DNA from: Sagittula stellata E-37
GTDB taxonomy: Bacteria > Pseudomonadota > Alphaproteobacteria > Rhodobacterales > Rhodobacteraceae
Direction of reading: 5' to 3'
NCBI RefSeq assembly: GCF_039724765.1
Contig: NZ_CP155729.1
Span: 4,411,501-4,475,500, forward strand
Length of the DNA: 64,000 nucleotides
Every line of letters starts with the position of its first letter. Position 1 is the first letter of the stretch. A model generated the notes under the pieces. It had not been told where the DNA came from, did not search any database, and was given only the letters and a program-made list of their open reading frames with translations. Below are positions 26,307-34,221 of the stretch, piece after piece. A program made the position numbers and the translations under genes.

Positions 26307-27158
26307 TCAAATCCCGCCGCGCATCCGTTCGCGCAAGGCGACACTGAATGCCGCCGGGTCCTTTATCCCGTAAAGCTCCCGTACCAGCGGCGAGATGAAG
26401 GCCCGTTCCCGCGTCGCCTCGAATCCGCCCATGTCCGCCAGCATTCCCTGTTCATACAGAAAGTCGTCGGCGTAGCCGGTGAGCACCCAAGCCTTGCTGA
26501 ACGGCACGGACCCGCGCCTTGTCCGGTTCACCGCCCGCGCCAGCACGTTCGTGCAGTTGGAGAACAGCGTGTTGTACCAGCGCGGGTGTCGCACCAGCTC
26601 CTCGCTCTCGCGCAGCATGGCCTCCAGCACGGCGCGCTGCTGCTCGATCGGGATCGACAGCGGGTACATGTAAAGCTGATCGCCCGCCCAGAACTCCGAG
26701 TTGCCGAACATGTCGCGCTCGGTCGTCCAGACGAAGAAGTACTCGAAGACCGGCAGCACGGCGGCCAGCGGCGCATTGTAGGCCTCGCCCTCCTCCCGCC
26801 GCGCCTCGACGGAGGCGACATAGGTCTTCCCGTCCCGAAAGCGGAACGACAGCATGGTGTGGGCGATGGCGTCGCTGCCGGTGAACGGCTCCACCACGAA
26901 ATAGGCCTGCTCCAGTTCGTCGGACACGAGGGTCGCGTTGATCCAAGCCCCCCGCGCGACGCTGCCGTCCGGTGCGTAATCCCAGTTCCGGATGTTGCGG
27001 ATCACCGCCGTTCCGTCCCCCGCCGAGACCAGCGGCAACCGGCTGTGATCGGCGCGCCAGTCGCGGTCGTGTCGCGGAAGAAGCACCTGCCACGGCAGAT
27101 AGAGGGTCATGGCGATGACAGCCACCGCGATACCGAGATACATGAGAAATCGTTTCAT
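26307..27158 (-). CDS. DUF4105 (Lnb N-terminal-like) membrane-anchored protein
   Basis: 283 residues. An N-terminal membrane anchor (MKRFLMYLGIAVAVIAMTLYLPW) is followed by a periplasmic domain of the DUF4105 type. Conserved elements are NWDYAPDG, HTMLSFRF (candidate catalytic His) and WYNTLFSNCTNVLARAVN (candidate catalytic Cys in NCT), so it may be a papain-like thiol hydrolase or acyltransferase acting in the envelope. That activity is family-level inference. It lies between rplA and rplJ, after the rplA terminator, interrupting the usual rplKAJL order. Its start at 27158 has only a weak ribosome-binding site. Confidence 0.78.
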   Translation of the reverse strand: MKRFLMYLGIAVAVIAMTLYLPWQVLLPRHDRDWRADHSRLPLVSAGDGTAVIRNIRNWDYAPDGSVARGAWINATLVSDELEQAYFVVEPFTGSDAIAHTMLSFRFRDGKTYVASVEARREEGEAYNAPLAAVLPVFEYFFVWTTERDMFGNSEFWAGDQLYMYPLSIPIEQQRAVLEAMLRESEELVRHPRWYNTLFSNCTNVLARAVNRTRRGSVPFSKAWVLTGYADDFLYEQGMLADMGGFEATRERAFISPLVRELYGIKDPAAFSVALRERMRGGI

Positions 27159-27221
27159 GCGGTCGTCTTACCCCGCCGCCAAAAGACGACCAAGCAAGGA
27201 TACCCTGACCCGCCGCCAAAA

Positions 27222-27251
27222 GAAAAAGGGCGCCCGCGTGGGACGCCCTTT
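27222..27251 (-). terminator. Terminator of rplKA
   Basis: AAAGGGCG/CGCCCTTT stem and TTTTTCTTTT on the minus strand, 22 bp after the rplA stop. Confidence 0.9.
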
Positions 27252-27272
27252 CCAAATCCTTTTGCGACTGGC

Positions 27273-27971
27273 TCAGTTGCCGGTCGCGTTCGTCACGTCG
27301 ACGGTCACGCCCGGGCCCATGGAGGAAGACAGCGAGATCTTCTTCATGTAGGTGCCCTTCGCGCCGGCCGGTTTGGCTGCGGACACGGCGTTCACGAACG
27401 CGCGGATGTTCTCTGCCAGCTTGGCCTCGTCGAAAGAGACCTTGCCGACACCGGCGTGCACGACACCGGCCTTCTCGGCCTTGAACTGGACCTGACCGCC
27501 CTTGGCTGCCTCGACGGCCTCCTTGACGTCCATGGTCACGGTGCCGACCTTCGGGTTCGGCATCAGGTTACGCGGGCCCAGGATCTTGCCCAGACGACCC
27601 ACGACCGGCATCATGTCCGGCGTCGCGATGCAACGGTCGAACTCGATGGTGCCGCCCTGGATGGTTTCCATCAGGTCTTCTGCGCCGACGATGTCAGCAC
27701 CGGCTTCCTTTGCCTCGTCCGCCTTCGGGCCGCGTGCAAAGACAGCCACGCGGACGGTCTTGCCGGTGCCGTTCGGCAGGCCGACCACGCCGCGGACCAT
27801 CTGGTCTGCGTGACGCGGATCGACACCGAGGTTCATCGCGATTTCCACGGTCTCGTCGAACTTCGCGTTGGAGTTCGTCTTGATCAGGGAAACGGCTTCC
27901 TCGATGGTGACGTTTTCCTTGCCTTCAAAGGCTTCGCGGGCTGCACGGGTGCGCTTACCAAGTTTTGCCAT
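27273..27971 (-). CDS. rplA: 50S ribosomal protein L1
   Basis: 232 residues, normal length. L1 forms the mobile stalk near the E site and helps release deacylated tRNA. Typical parts are [58 protein letters not shown] and the C-terminal [20 protein letters not shown]. It starts 5 bp after the rplK stop, with its ribosome-binding site inside the end of rplK. In other bacteria L1 represses rplKA by binding its mRNA leader. Confidence 0.97.
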   Translation of the reverse strand: MAKLGKRTRAAREAFEGKENVTIEEAVSLIKTNSNAKFDETVEIAMNLGVDPRHADQMVRGVVGLPNGTGKTVRVAVFARGPKADEAKEAGADIVGAEDLMETIQGGTIEFDRCIATPDMMPVVGRLGKILGPRNLMPNPKVGTVTMDVKEAVEAAKGGQVQFKAEKAGVVHAGVGKVSFDEAKLAENIRAFVNAVSAAKPAGAKGTYMKKISLSSSMGPGVTVDVTNATGN

Positions 27972-27976
27972 GACGA

Positions 27977-28429
27977 TTACCCTTTCACCTCGATGCCCAT
28001 CGACCGGGCGGAGCCCAGGATGATCTGCATTGCCGCTTCGACGTCGTTCGCCGAAAGGTCCTTCATCTTGGCTTCGGCGATCTCGCGGACCTGCGCCACG
28101 GTGACGTGCGCGATGGTCTCACGGCCCGGCTTTTCGGCACCGCGGGGGCGGTTACGCTTGCCCACGGGCTTCAGGCCGGCGGCCTTCTTCAGGTAATAAG
28201 ACGCGGGGGGCGTCTTGATGTCCATCGTGAAGGACTTGTCCTGATAGTAGGTGATCACGGTCGGGCACGGCGCGCCGGGCTCCATTTCCTGCGTCTTGGC
28301 GTTGAACGCCTTGCAGAATTCCATGATGTTGATGCCGCGCTGACCCAGCGCCGGACCGACCGGCGGGGAGGGGTTGGCTTTGCCTGCAGGGATCTGCAGC
28401 TTCATCTTGCCGGCGAGCTTCTTGGCCAT
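27977..28429 (-). CDS. rplK: 50S ribosomal protein L11
   Basis: 150 residues, slightly longer than the common 141-142. L11 binds the GTPase-associated centre of 23S rRNA and mediates RelA activation. The N-terminal segment [34 protein letters not shown] and the C-terminal rRNA-binding part ending [12 protein letters not shown] are characteristic. Start 28429 has AAGGAGA upstream. It forms a two-gene unit with rplA, bounded by terminators on both sides. Confidence 0.97.
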   Translation of the reverse strand: MAKKLAGKMKLQIPAGKANPSPPVGPALGQRGINIMEFCKAFNAKTQEMEPGAPCPTVITYYQDKSFTMDIKTPPASYYLKKAAGLKPVGKRNRPRGAEKPGRETIAHVTVAQVREIAEAKMKDLSANDVEAAMQIILGSARSMGIEVKG

Positions 28430-28568
28430 CGGCTTTCTCCTTTTCCATCTCCCCCGCGACGCGTCGAAGGGGCTTCACGTGGCGTGGTCAGGTCCGGATC
28501 TCGCGCGACCCTCGCCTCCCACGGCGGATTGCGCGCAACCGACAGGTTCCGCAGCAACAGGGGCGCCG

Positions 28569-28595
28569 CATATAACCTCGGCGCGGATTTGGCAA
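28569..28595 (-). promoter_or_regulatory. Predicted rplK promoter
   Basis: Minus-strand TTGCCA (28590-28595) and TATATG (28569-28574), spacer 15 bp, shorter than ideal. It lies between the nusG terminator and rplK, where a promoter is required. Confidence 0.4.
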
Positions 28596-28650
28596 GTGAT
28601 TCCGGACGGCGCCGCGGGAAGAGGACGAACGGCACCACGACGCGCCAACG

Positions 28651-28677
28651 AAAAGGCCCGCGCAAGGGCGCGGGCCG
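28651..28677 (-). terminator. Terminator of secE-nusG
   Basis: GGCCCGCGC/GCGCGGGCC stem followed by TTTTCG on the minus strand, about 50 bp after the nusG stop. Confidence 0.88.
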
Positions 28678-28725
28678 CACAAATCCGATGGGTCACGCCG
28701 CCGGGGGCCTTACGGCCCGACAGGA

Positions 28726-29259
28726 TCAGCCCTGCTTCGACACCTGGGTGAAGTCCAGCTCCACCGGGGTTTCGCGGCCGAAGATCGACACCGACACCGA
28801 CAGGCGCTGGTTGTCCTCGTCCACGCCCTCGACCATGCCGTCGAAGCCCTCGAACGGACCGTCGTTGACCTTGACCCGCTCGCCGATCTCGAAGTGGATG
28901 AGCGTCCGGGGGGCCTCGTCGCTTTCCTGCACGCGGCCGAGGATCGCCTCGACCTCCGCGTCGCGCATCGGCATCGGACGGCCCTGCGGCCCGAGGAAAC
29001 CGGTCACCCGGTTGATGTTGGAAATCAGGTGATAGCCGCGATCCGACATCTCCATGTGGACCAGCACGTAACCGGGCATGAAGCGACGCTCGGTCGTCAC
29101 CTTCTTGCCGCGCCGCACCTCGATGACTTCTTCGGTCGGGACCATGACCTCGTCGATCTGGTCCTGGAGCCCCTGCTCCTCAACCGATGTCCTGATCTGC
29201 TCGGCAATCTTCTTCTCGAAGTTCGAGAGAACGCTCACCGAATACCACCGCTTTGCCAT
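28726..29259 (-). CDS. nusG: Transcription elongation/antitermination factor NusG
   Basis: 177 residues. NusG binds the beta' clamp helices and couples RNA polymerase to Rho or to S10 on the ribosome. The NGN domain starts MAKRWYSVSVLSNFEKKIAEQI and includes RRFMPGYVLVHMEM; the KOW domain is near GERVKVNDGPFEGFDGMVEGVD. Start 29259 has GAGGT upstream; a longer frame to 29778 runs over secE and is not real. It follows secE with a 161-bp spacer. Confidence 0.97.
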   Translation of the reverse strand: MAKRWYSVSVLSNFEKKIAEQIRTSVEEQGLQDQIDEVMVPTEEVIEVRRGKKVTTERRFMPGYVLVHMEMSDRGYHLISNINRVTGFLGPQGRPMPMRDAEVEAILGRVQESDEAPRTLIHFEIGERVKVNDGPFEGFDGMVEGVDEDNQRLSVSVSIFGRETPVELDFTQVSKQG

Positions 29260-29420
29260 ATCGACCTCGATCAATTCCGCCCCCGCACGGGGCGCCTTCC
29301 GGAAATGAAACGGCGCGCGAGCCTTTATAGCCGCGCGCCGGAAACTGGACCCGTCCGTTACACCGTCCGAAACCGGATGGCAAGGGCCGGAGCGTTGCCG
29401 CGCCCCGGATCGGCGCCGGA

Positions 29421-29624
29421 TCAGCTTCCGCCGAAATACGTCAGGATGCCCGTCAGACCGGACCGGATCGCAAGGTCGACCAGCGCAAAGAAGACCGCCG
29501 TCAGCGATGCCATGATGAAGACCATGATGCTGGTCAGCGTGACTTCGCGCCGGGTCGGCCAGACGATCTTGGCCACTTCTGCGCGGACCTGCTGGATAAA
29601 CGTGAGCGGGTTGGTCGTCGCCAT
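29421..29624 (-). CDS. secE: Preprotein translocase subunit SecE
   Basis: 67 residues from MATTNPLTFIQQV, the usual length for the short, single-span alphaproteobacterial SecE. The amphipathic helix with EVAKIVWPTRREV and the membrane span (SIMVFIMASLTAVFFALVDLAI) are the hallmark. An in-frame ATG at 29660 would add 12 residues but lacks a ribosome-binding site. Together with SecY and SecG it forms the protein-conducting channel. In most relatives tRNA-Trp and tuf sit directly upstream; here about 1.4 kb with two opposite-strand genes intervenes before tRNA-Trp. Confidence 0.95.
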   Translation of the reverse strand: MATTNPLTFIQQVRAEVAKIVWPTRREVTLTSIMVFIMASLTAVFFALVDLAIRSGLTGILTYFGGS

Positions 29625-29805
29625 GCGTGAATGTCCCGTGTGCTGCGGTTTCGTGGGCATGTACGCGCGGGCGGCGGCAAAAGCAAGGCATCAGCCGCTC
29701 CCGCTTACGTGAAAGAACCGAATGAACCTTTTCCGGACTTGCGAAGTTTACCCCCCCAGAGCGCCACGGCAACTGCACCGGAGGCGCAGCAGAAAAGGAA
29801 ATGAC

Positions 29806-30228
29806 ATGAAACGTATTCTGACCGCCACCGCCCTTGTCTCCGTGATCGCCACCGGCGCAATGGCCCAGAGCGAAAGCAGCTTCAACGCAAACGAGATCAA
29901 CACCTTCATCCCCGAGGTGAACGTGGAGATGCTCCCCGACGCGCAGGTCGCATCCCTGATGGCAATCATCAGCGGCGACGGCAACGAAGAGTCCAAGGAG
30001 CGCGAGATGCGCGCCTACCTGGGCGAGTTCAAGTCGAACAACCCCGAGCTGGAAATCACCCTCTACCCCGACGGCCTGTCCGATGCCGAGGTCGAGGCTA
30101 TGATGGCATACGCACCGGGCGTCGACGTCTACGAGCTGACCGACGAGCAGTTCGCAGAGCTTCGGGCCGTCTTGGCAACCAACGACGAAGAGGCGATCAA
30201 GGCCTACATCGAAACCCTCCAGATGTAA
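29806..30228 (+). CDS. Small secreted repeat protein A (unknown family)
   Basis: 140 residues. A clear Sec signal peptide ends at AMA/QS (residue 20). Residues 30-74 form one copy of a motif shared with the three genes downstream: FIPEVNVEML, a helix with QVASLMAII, the turn SGDGNE, then a helix KEREMRAYLG. Residues 104-138 are a second, degenerate copy (PGVDVYELTDEQFAELRAVL ... IKAYIETL) lacking the GDGN turn. The protein is acidic, without Cys. It probably folds as helical hairpins in the periplasm or outside the cell. Start has AAGGAA upstream and the gene has its own terminator. I recognise no named family. Confidence 0.85.
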   Translation: MKRILTATALVSVIATGAMAQSESSFNANEINTFIPEVNVEMLPDAQVASLMAIISGDGNEESKEREMRAYLGEFKSNNPELEITLYPDGLSDAEVEAMMAYAPGVDVYELTDEQFAELRAVLATNDEEAIKAYIETLQM

Positions 30229-30250
30229 TCCTGCCCACAGGTCTACCCGG

Positions 30251-30276
30251 AAAGGGGCCGCGTTTCGCGGCCTCTT
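30251..30276 (+). terminator. Terminator of small secreted gene A
   Basis: GGCCGCG-TTT-CGCGGCC stem flanked by AAAG and CTTT, 23 bp after the stop; modest T content. Confidence 0.75.
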
Positions 30277-30318
30277 TCTCGTGCCTGATCACAGCCGATC
30301 ACGCTCTCGTAAGGAACT

Positions 30319-30344
30319 GAAAATTAATCGAATTTTCTTGGAAC
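30319..30344 (+). promoter_or_regulatory. Palindrome and GGAAC element upstream of gene B
   Basis: GAAAATT-AATCG-AATTTTC (30319-30337) is a perfect 7-bp inverted repeat in an otherwise GC-rich region. It is followed directly by GGAAC (30340-30344), which together with GGTT at 30361-30364 (16-bp spacing) resembles an ECF-sigma promoter. Candidate regulated promoter of gene B. Confidence 0.35.
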
Positions 30345-30444
30345 GATCATTGGGGGAGCGGGTTGGTTTTGTGCAAGGCAGGTGCAGACAGCACAGCCGA
30401 CAAGGTGCTCTGCACCGCCAACTGAGATGAAAGGAGACATCCTT

Positions 30445-30909
30445 ATGAAACGTTTTCTCACCGCAACCGCCATCGTGTCCGTCATTGCAACCGGTGCCGT
30501 CGCGCAGACCAGCTACGACGAGAACACCATCGCGGGCTTCCTGCCTGACGTGAACGTCGCCGCGCTGAGCGACGAGCAGGTCAACACGCTGATCGGTATC
30601 GCCAACGGCCCGGGCAACGAGAACGAGAAGTCCCGCCAGATGGAAGCCTATCTGGGCGATTTCCAGTCGGACAACCCGCCGGCCATGGAAGTCGAAGAGC
30701 CGCTGCCCGAAGTGGCAGAAGCCGACAGCGTCACGGACATGAACGACGAAGGTTCGTTCAACGTGAACCAGATCGAATCCTATATCCCCGAGCTGGACGC
30801 ATCGACCCTGACCGAGCAGCAGACCGCCGCTCTGCTGTCGATCATGAACGGTGACGGCAACGAGAACGACAAGAAGCGCGAAATGCGCGCTTACCTCGGT
30901 ATCGAATAA
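30445..30909 (+). CDS. Small secreted repeat protein B (unknown family)
   Basis: 154 residues. The signal peptide (MKRFLTATAIVSVIATGAVA) is almost the same as that of gene A. Two full copies of the ~45-residue motif follow: residues 27-72 (FLPDVNVAALSDEQVNTLIGI, GPGNEN, MEAYLGDF) and residues 108-154 (YIPELDASTLTEQQTAALLSI, GDGNEN, MRAYLGIE). They are joined by a Pro/Glu/Asp-rich linker. Strong AAAGGAG ribosome-binding site and a strong terminator. The GDGNEN turns could bind a metal, but they do not match an EF-hand loop. Function unknown. Confidence 0.85.
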   Translation: MKRFLTATAIVSVIATGAVAQTSYDENTIAGFLPDVNVAALSDEQVNTLIGIANGPGNENEKSRQMEAYLGDFQSDNPPAMEVEEPLPEVAEADSVTDMNDEGSFNVNQIESYIPELDASTLTEQQTAALLSIMNGDGNENDKKREMRAYLGIE

Positions 30910-30932
30910 ACCGGGTTCGCTTTAGCGATTAC

Positions 30933-30960
30933 GGGGCCGCCTTCGGGTGGCCCCTTTTTT
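30933..30960 (+). terminator. Terminator of small secreted gene B
   Basis: GGGGCCGCC-TTCG-GGTGGCCCC hairpin with a TTCG tetraloop followed by six T residues; a textbook intrinsic terminator. Confidence 0.95.
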
Positions 30961-31074
30961 ATGGCGACCACAATACCCGCACGACATCTGTGCCGAAATA
31001 CCTGCGCCGGTGCGACCGGCAAAACACCTGTGACAGGCGACCGGCGACGCGCGCGAAAGCCATGTCGGTGGAAA

Positions 31075-31150
31075 TGGCAGGGGCAGCAGGGTTCGAACCC
31101 GCGACCTACGGTTTTGGAGACCGTCGCTCTACCAGCTGAGCTATACCCCT
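31075..31150 (-). tRNA. tRNA-Trp (anticodon CCA)
   Basis: 76 nt on the minus strand. The 7-bp acceptor stem (AGGGGTA/TGCCCCT), the D-arm TAGCTCAGCTGGTAGAG, the anticodon stem-loop CGGTCTCCAAAACCG (anticodon CCA) and the T-arm GGGTTCGAACCC are all complete, and the CCA end is encoded. In proteobacteria tRNA-Trp usually lies between tuf and secE; here it is separated from both. It has its own predicted promoter. Confidence 0.97.
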
Positions 31151-31164
31151 TCAGGCCGTGCCGT

Positions 31165-31193
31165 CAGGTACACGGGCCTGCGGGTGAAATCAA
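31165..31193 (-). promoter_or_regulatory. Predicted tRNA-Trp promoter
   Basis: Minus-strand TTGATT (31188-31193), 17-bp spacer, TACCTG (31165-31170), ending 14 bp before the tRNA. Fits an independent tRNA promoter. The rest of 31194-31496 shows no gene. Confidence 0.45.
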
Positions 31194-31496
31194 GACGTCT
31201 TTGTCACGGAATTTGCACCGTGTTCCGGCACCATAAGGGCGCGCAGCAGGCCGTCCCCCGATACTCCCGCAAGGCAATCCTCCGGACCACAACCAGGACC
31301 ACAGGCCGGCCCGTGTCCCGCCGGGAATCGTGCAGCCTTGACAGCACGGTTTCGCGACGCGGCGCGACTGCAAAGTGAATTCCCCAGGGGCAGGCCGATA
31401 CCCATATCAATTGTGTCGGACGGACAAGACGCCCGACACCGCCGGGACCACCGGGAATGGCCCGAAGGCCCGGCCCCAACCTCGAAAGGAAAAATC

Positions 31497-31730
31497 ATGA
31501 AACCGCTCATTGCCTCCGTCCTCGCCGCTTCGGTTCTCCTCTCCGGCGCTTCCGCAAGCTACGCGGCCCCCGTGTCCGCGCAGACCCTCGACTCCGGCGT
31601 CTACAATGTGCTCCCCGATGCGAACTACGCGCACCTGACCAACATCCAGATCGCCGAGATCAACGCCGTGCTTCACTCCGGCGGCGACCACAACGACATG
31701 GTCAACGGCATCCGCGCCGCGCTGTTGTAA
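31497..31730 (+). CDS. Small secreted repeat protein C (unknown family)
   Basis: 77 residues. A signal peptide (MKPLIASVLAASVLLSGASA) is followed by a mature part of about 50 residues that is essentially one copy of the shared motif: NVLPDANYAHLTNIQIAEINAV, the turn SGGDHND, and GIRAALL. The protein stops where the motif ends. It is closest to gene D (about half of the mature residues shared) and more distant from A and B. No Cys, no membrane segment after the signal. Ribosome-binding site AAAGGA; followed by a terminator-like hairpin. Confidence 0.85.
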   Translation: MKPLIASVLAASVLLSGASASYAAPVSAQTLDSGVYNVLPDANYAHLTNIQIAEINAVLHSGGDHNDMVNGIRAALL

Positions 31731-31786
31731 ACCCCGCCGGACGGGCCGTTCCGCCCGCCCAGTACCAGAACGACCGATACCAGACC

Positions 31787-31826
31787 AAAGAGAGCCGCCC
31801 TCCAAGAGGACGGCTTTCTTTGTTTT
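31787..31826 (+). terminator. Terminator of small secreted gene C
   Basis: AGCCG-CCCTC/GAGG-ACGGCT stem followed by TTTCTTTGTTTT. The remaining gap to gene D (31827-32253) shows no other gene. Confidence 0.85.
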
Positions 31827-32253
31827 GGGCCCTCGCTTCACCCGATTCACCCCTCTGAACCCGTTGGAATCTCATGCCCCAAGGGGCCGTCTGGGACGCG
31901 CAAACCGCCCCGCAAGAGACAAAATCCGATTTTTCATTCCCGCACATCGAATGTGCACAATGCGAATTCACCATGTTCACCGGACCAGGACGCGGCCCGC
32001 GACGCGCCCCCTTGAAACCCTCGAAACGCCGTTTCGGCCAACCCGGCTTGAGCCGCACCAAACGTGTCTCGAAATGCACAGGAACCCGTCTGGCCGCCGC
32101 AGATTTCAAGCTCACTTTTCCGTGAAAAGTTCGAGATTTCTTCGTGATTTCAACATCTCAGACGGCGGGCCTACTTGTTCGGTGTCGGAAGCAAACACCG
32201 ACGCAAACAAGACCGGCGGCATCGACGCCGCCACCTGAAATTGGAGAAATACA

Positions 32254-32475
32254 ATGAAAACGCTCATCGCATCCACGCTCGCCGCAACCGTTCTTCTGAC
32301 CGGCGTGGCTTCCGCTGCTCCGGCCCCGCGCCTGTCGTCCGAAGCCTACATCCTGCTGCCGAACGCCGACTACGCCAACCTGACCGACACTCAGGTTCAC
32401 CAGATCAACGCAGTTGTGCACTCCGGCGGCGACTCGAACGATCTGCGCAACGGCATCCGTGCAGTTCTGAAGTGA
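32254..32475 (+). CDS. Small secreted repeat protein D (unknown family)
   Basis: 73 residues. Signal peptide MKTLIASTLAATVLLTGVASA, then one copy of the shared motif: YILLPNADYANLTDTQVHQINAVV, the turn HSGGDSND, and GIRAVLK. With C it defines the compact form of the family (one motif, about 45 residues). The start has GGAGAA upstream. It lies 520 bp after C on the same strand. Function unknown; it is secreted and small enough to be a subunit, inhibitor or peptide precursor. Confidence 0.85.
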   Translation: MKTLIASTLAATVLLTGVASAAPAPRLSSEAYILLPNADYANLTDTQVHQINAVVHSGGDSNDLRNGIRAVLK

Positions 32476-32536
32476 TCTGTCGCAAGGTATCGCACGGGCC
32501 CTCACTCCCAGCCCGCGCGATACCAACCGTGACAAT

Positions 32537-32560
32537 GCCGCTCCCCGAAAGGGGGGCGGC
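32537..32560 (+). terminator. Hairpin after small secreted gene D
   Basis: GCCG-CTCCCC-GAAA-GGGGGG-CGGC hairpin with a GAAA tetraloop, 60 bp after gene D. No T-run, so termination is uncertain; it may also be used by the convergent transporter gene. Confidence 0.4.
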
Positions 32561-32595
32561 CAATACGTTTCAGGGGATGCGTTAACCCCTTGCCC

Positions 32596-33588
32596 TCAGA
32601 TCCAGCGCAACCGTCGCAGGATCGCCAGTTGCAGGGCACCGATGACGCACAGCGCACCGGAGAACACCCAGAAGGCCCAGGGCGCATGTGCCCCCGGCAT
32701 CCCCGCAAGGTTGATCCCGAACAGCCCCGTCAGGAAGCCCAGGGGCAGGAACACCGCCGACAGGATCGACAGCAGGTAAAGGTTGCGGTTCAGACGCTCG
32801 TCCCGCGCACTCTGCACCTCGTCCCGCACAAGCGCCATCCGGTCGCGCAGCGCGTCGGCGTCCTCCACCACCCGTTCCAGGGCGTCCAGCTCTTCCGCCA
32901 GTTGCCGCAGGTCGTCGCCCTCCACCCAGTCGGGATGGACCATCTGCAAGGTCCGCATCGCGTCGCGCTGGGGCTGGAGGTAGCGGCGCAGGATGATCGC
33001 CGTGCGCCGCAGATCTACCAGCCGTCCGGTCATTTCCGGCCGCACCTCGTCCAGCACTTCTTCCTCCAGGTCGTCGGCCTTGTCGTCCAGCTCGCGCCAG
33101 AACGCCTCGATCCGGTAGGTCAGGCGCTCCGTCAGCATCACGAGGAACTCCGCCGCGTCCCGAGGCCCGCCCCCGCGGTCGAGACTGTCCGAGATGTCCT
33201 CCACCGCCTTCACCTGCCGCATCGCCAGCGACACGATGCGGTGCGGGTCGATCCACATCCGGACCGAAACCATGTCCTCGGGCGCCTCGCCCTCGATCGT
33301 GTTGATGCCGCGCAGGATGACGATCAGCCCGTCCCCCACCGGCGTCACACGCGGGCGCGTCTCTTCGGCCACCAGCGCGTCGATGATCGTCGGATCGAGA
33401 TAGGACAGGTTCTCCACGATCCACGCCGGCGTGTCGGCGTGCTGGGCGCGCAGATGCACCCAGGCCAGCGTATCCTCCAGCAGGAACTCCGGCACTTCGT
33501 CCGGTGCAAGGCGGCGGCCCGCATCGGGGCCGTCAATGGCAAAGGCGTGCAGGATCATGTCCTGCTGAACGGGAACGAGTGTGCTCAT
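32596..33588 (-). CDS. CorA/ZntB-family metal ion transporter
   Basis: 330 residues. A large cytoplasmic alpha/beta and coiled-coil domain (many charged helices, residues ~150-265) is followed by two C-terminal membrane segments. The first ends in GLFGINLAGMPG, where GIN takes the place of the GMN signature of CorA, as in ZntB-type members. It forms pentameric channels; the family handles Mg2+, Zn2+ or other divalent ions. ZntB-like sequence suggests zinc, and proximity (in the window) to a zinc uptake operon is only circumstantial. Start is uncertain: 33588 or 33555, the latter having a better ribosome-binding site. Confidence 0.85.
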   Translation of the reverse strand: MSTLVPVQQDMILHAFAIDGPDAGRRLAPDEVPEFLLEDTLAWVHLRAQHADTPAWIVENLSYLDPTIIDALVAEETRPRVTPVGDGLIVILRGINTIEGEAPEDMVSVRMWIDPHRIVSLAMRQVKAVEDISDSLDRGGGPRDAAEFLVMLTERLTYRIEAFWRELDDKADDLEEEVLDEVRPEMTGRLVDLRRTAIILRRYLQPQRDAMRTLQMVHPDWVEGDDLRQLAEELDALERVVEDADALRDRMALVRDEVQSARDERLNRNLYLLSILSAVFLPLGFLTGLFGINLAGMPGAHAPWAFWVFSGALCVIGALQLAILRRLRWI

Positions 33589-33704
33589 GAATCGGAGGAT
33601 AGAGCGGCGACGGCCGCGCGCAATGGGCCACGCGCACGCCGAATGTCTTGACGATCCGGGCGGAACGGCGAAGGGTCGCCGCACCACGCCGGAAGGGAAC
33701 ACCG

Positions 33705-34211
33705 ATGGACCAGACACTGACCCTTGAGGAGGTGCGCAGCCCCGACAACGCCGTCGAGGCGCTGCTGGCCCGCCACCATGCCGACATGCGCGCGCAATCC
33801 CCGGAGGAAAGCTGCCACGTCATGACATCGGGCGCGCTGCGCGCCAGCGGGGCCAGGGTCTTTGCCCTGCGCGCCGGGGGCCTGCCCTGCGCCGTCGGTG
33901 CGCTGAAACCGCTGGACCAGGCGGCATGGCCCAGGGACGTGGATTGGCCCGAGGGCGGCACGGTGATGGAGCTCAAGAGCATGCACGTCGCCCGCGAGCG
34001 GCGCGGAGAGGGTCTCGGCAAGGTGCTGCTGGACGGGCTGACGGCGCAGGCCCGCACGGGCGGGGCCGTGGGCCTCTGCCTCGAAACCGGGACGCAGCCA
34101 GAGTTCGCCGCGGCCCGCGCGCTCTACCACGGGACGGGCTTTGCGGATTGCCCGCCGTTCGGCGACTACGTGTCCGACCCGCTCTCCGTCTTCATGCTGC
34201 GCCGCCTGTGA
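33705..34211 (+). CDS. GNAT family N-acetyltransferase
   Basis: 168 residues. The acetyl-CoA-binding signature ERRGEGLGKVLLDGL (R/QxxGxG/A-type) is at about residues 104-118, preceded by the beta-strand ELKSMHVA; ALYHGTGF is the usual C-terminal element. It resembles the YhbS/PhnO-like group with ARALYHGTGF and FADCPPFGDYV. The substrate is unknown. Start has AAGGGAA upstream. It is followed after 10 bp by a second GNAT gene, so the two probably form an operon. Confidence 0.85.
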   Translation: MDQTLTLEEVRSPDNAVEALLARHHADMRAQSPEESCHVMTSGALRASGARVFALRAGGLPCAVGALKPLDQAAWPRDVDWPEGGTVMELKSMHVARERRGEGLGKVLLDGLTAQARTGGAVGLCLETGTQPEFAAARALYHGTGFADCPPFGDYVSDPLSVFMLRRL

Positions 34212-34221
34212 TCCCGGCGGC

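Noticed and set aside
29806..30909. EF-hand calcium-binding sites in the GDGNE turns of secreted proteins A and B
   Set aside because: The spacing of acidic residues does not match the 12-residue EF-hand loop, and the proteins C and D replace the turn with SGGD.
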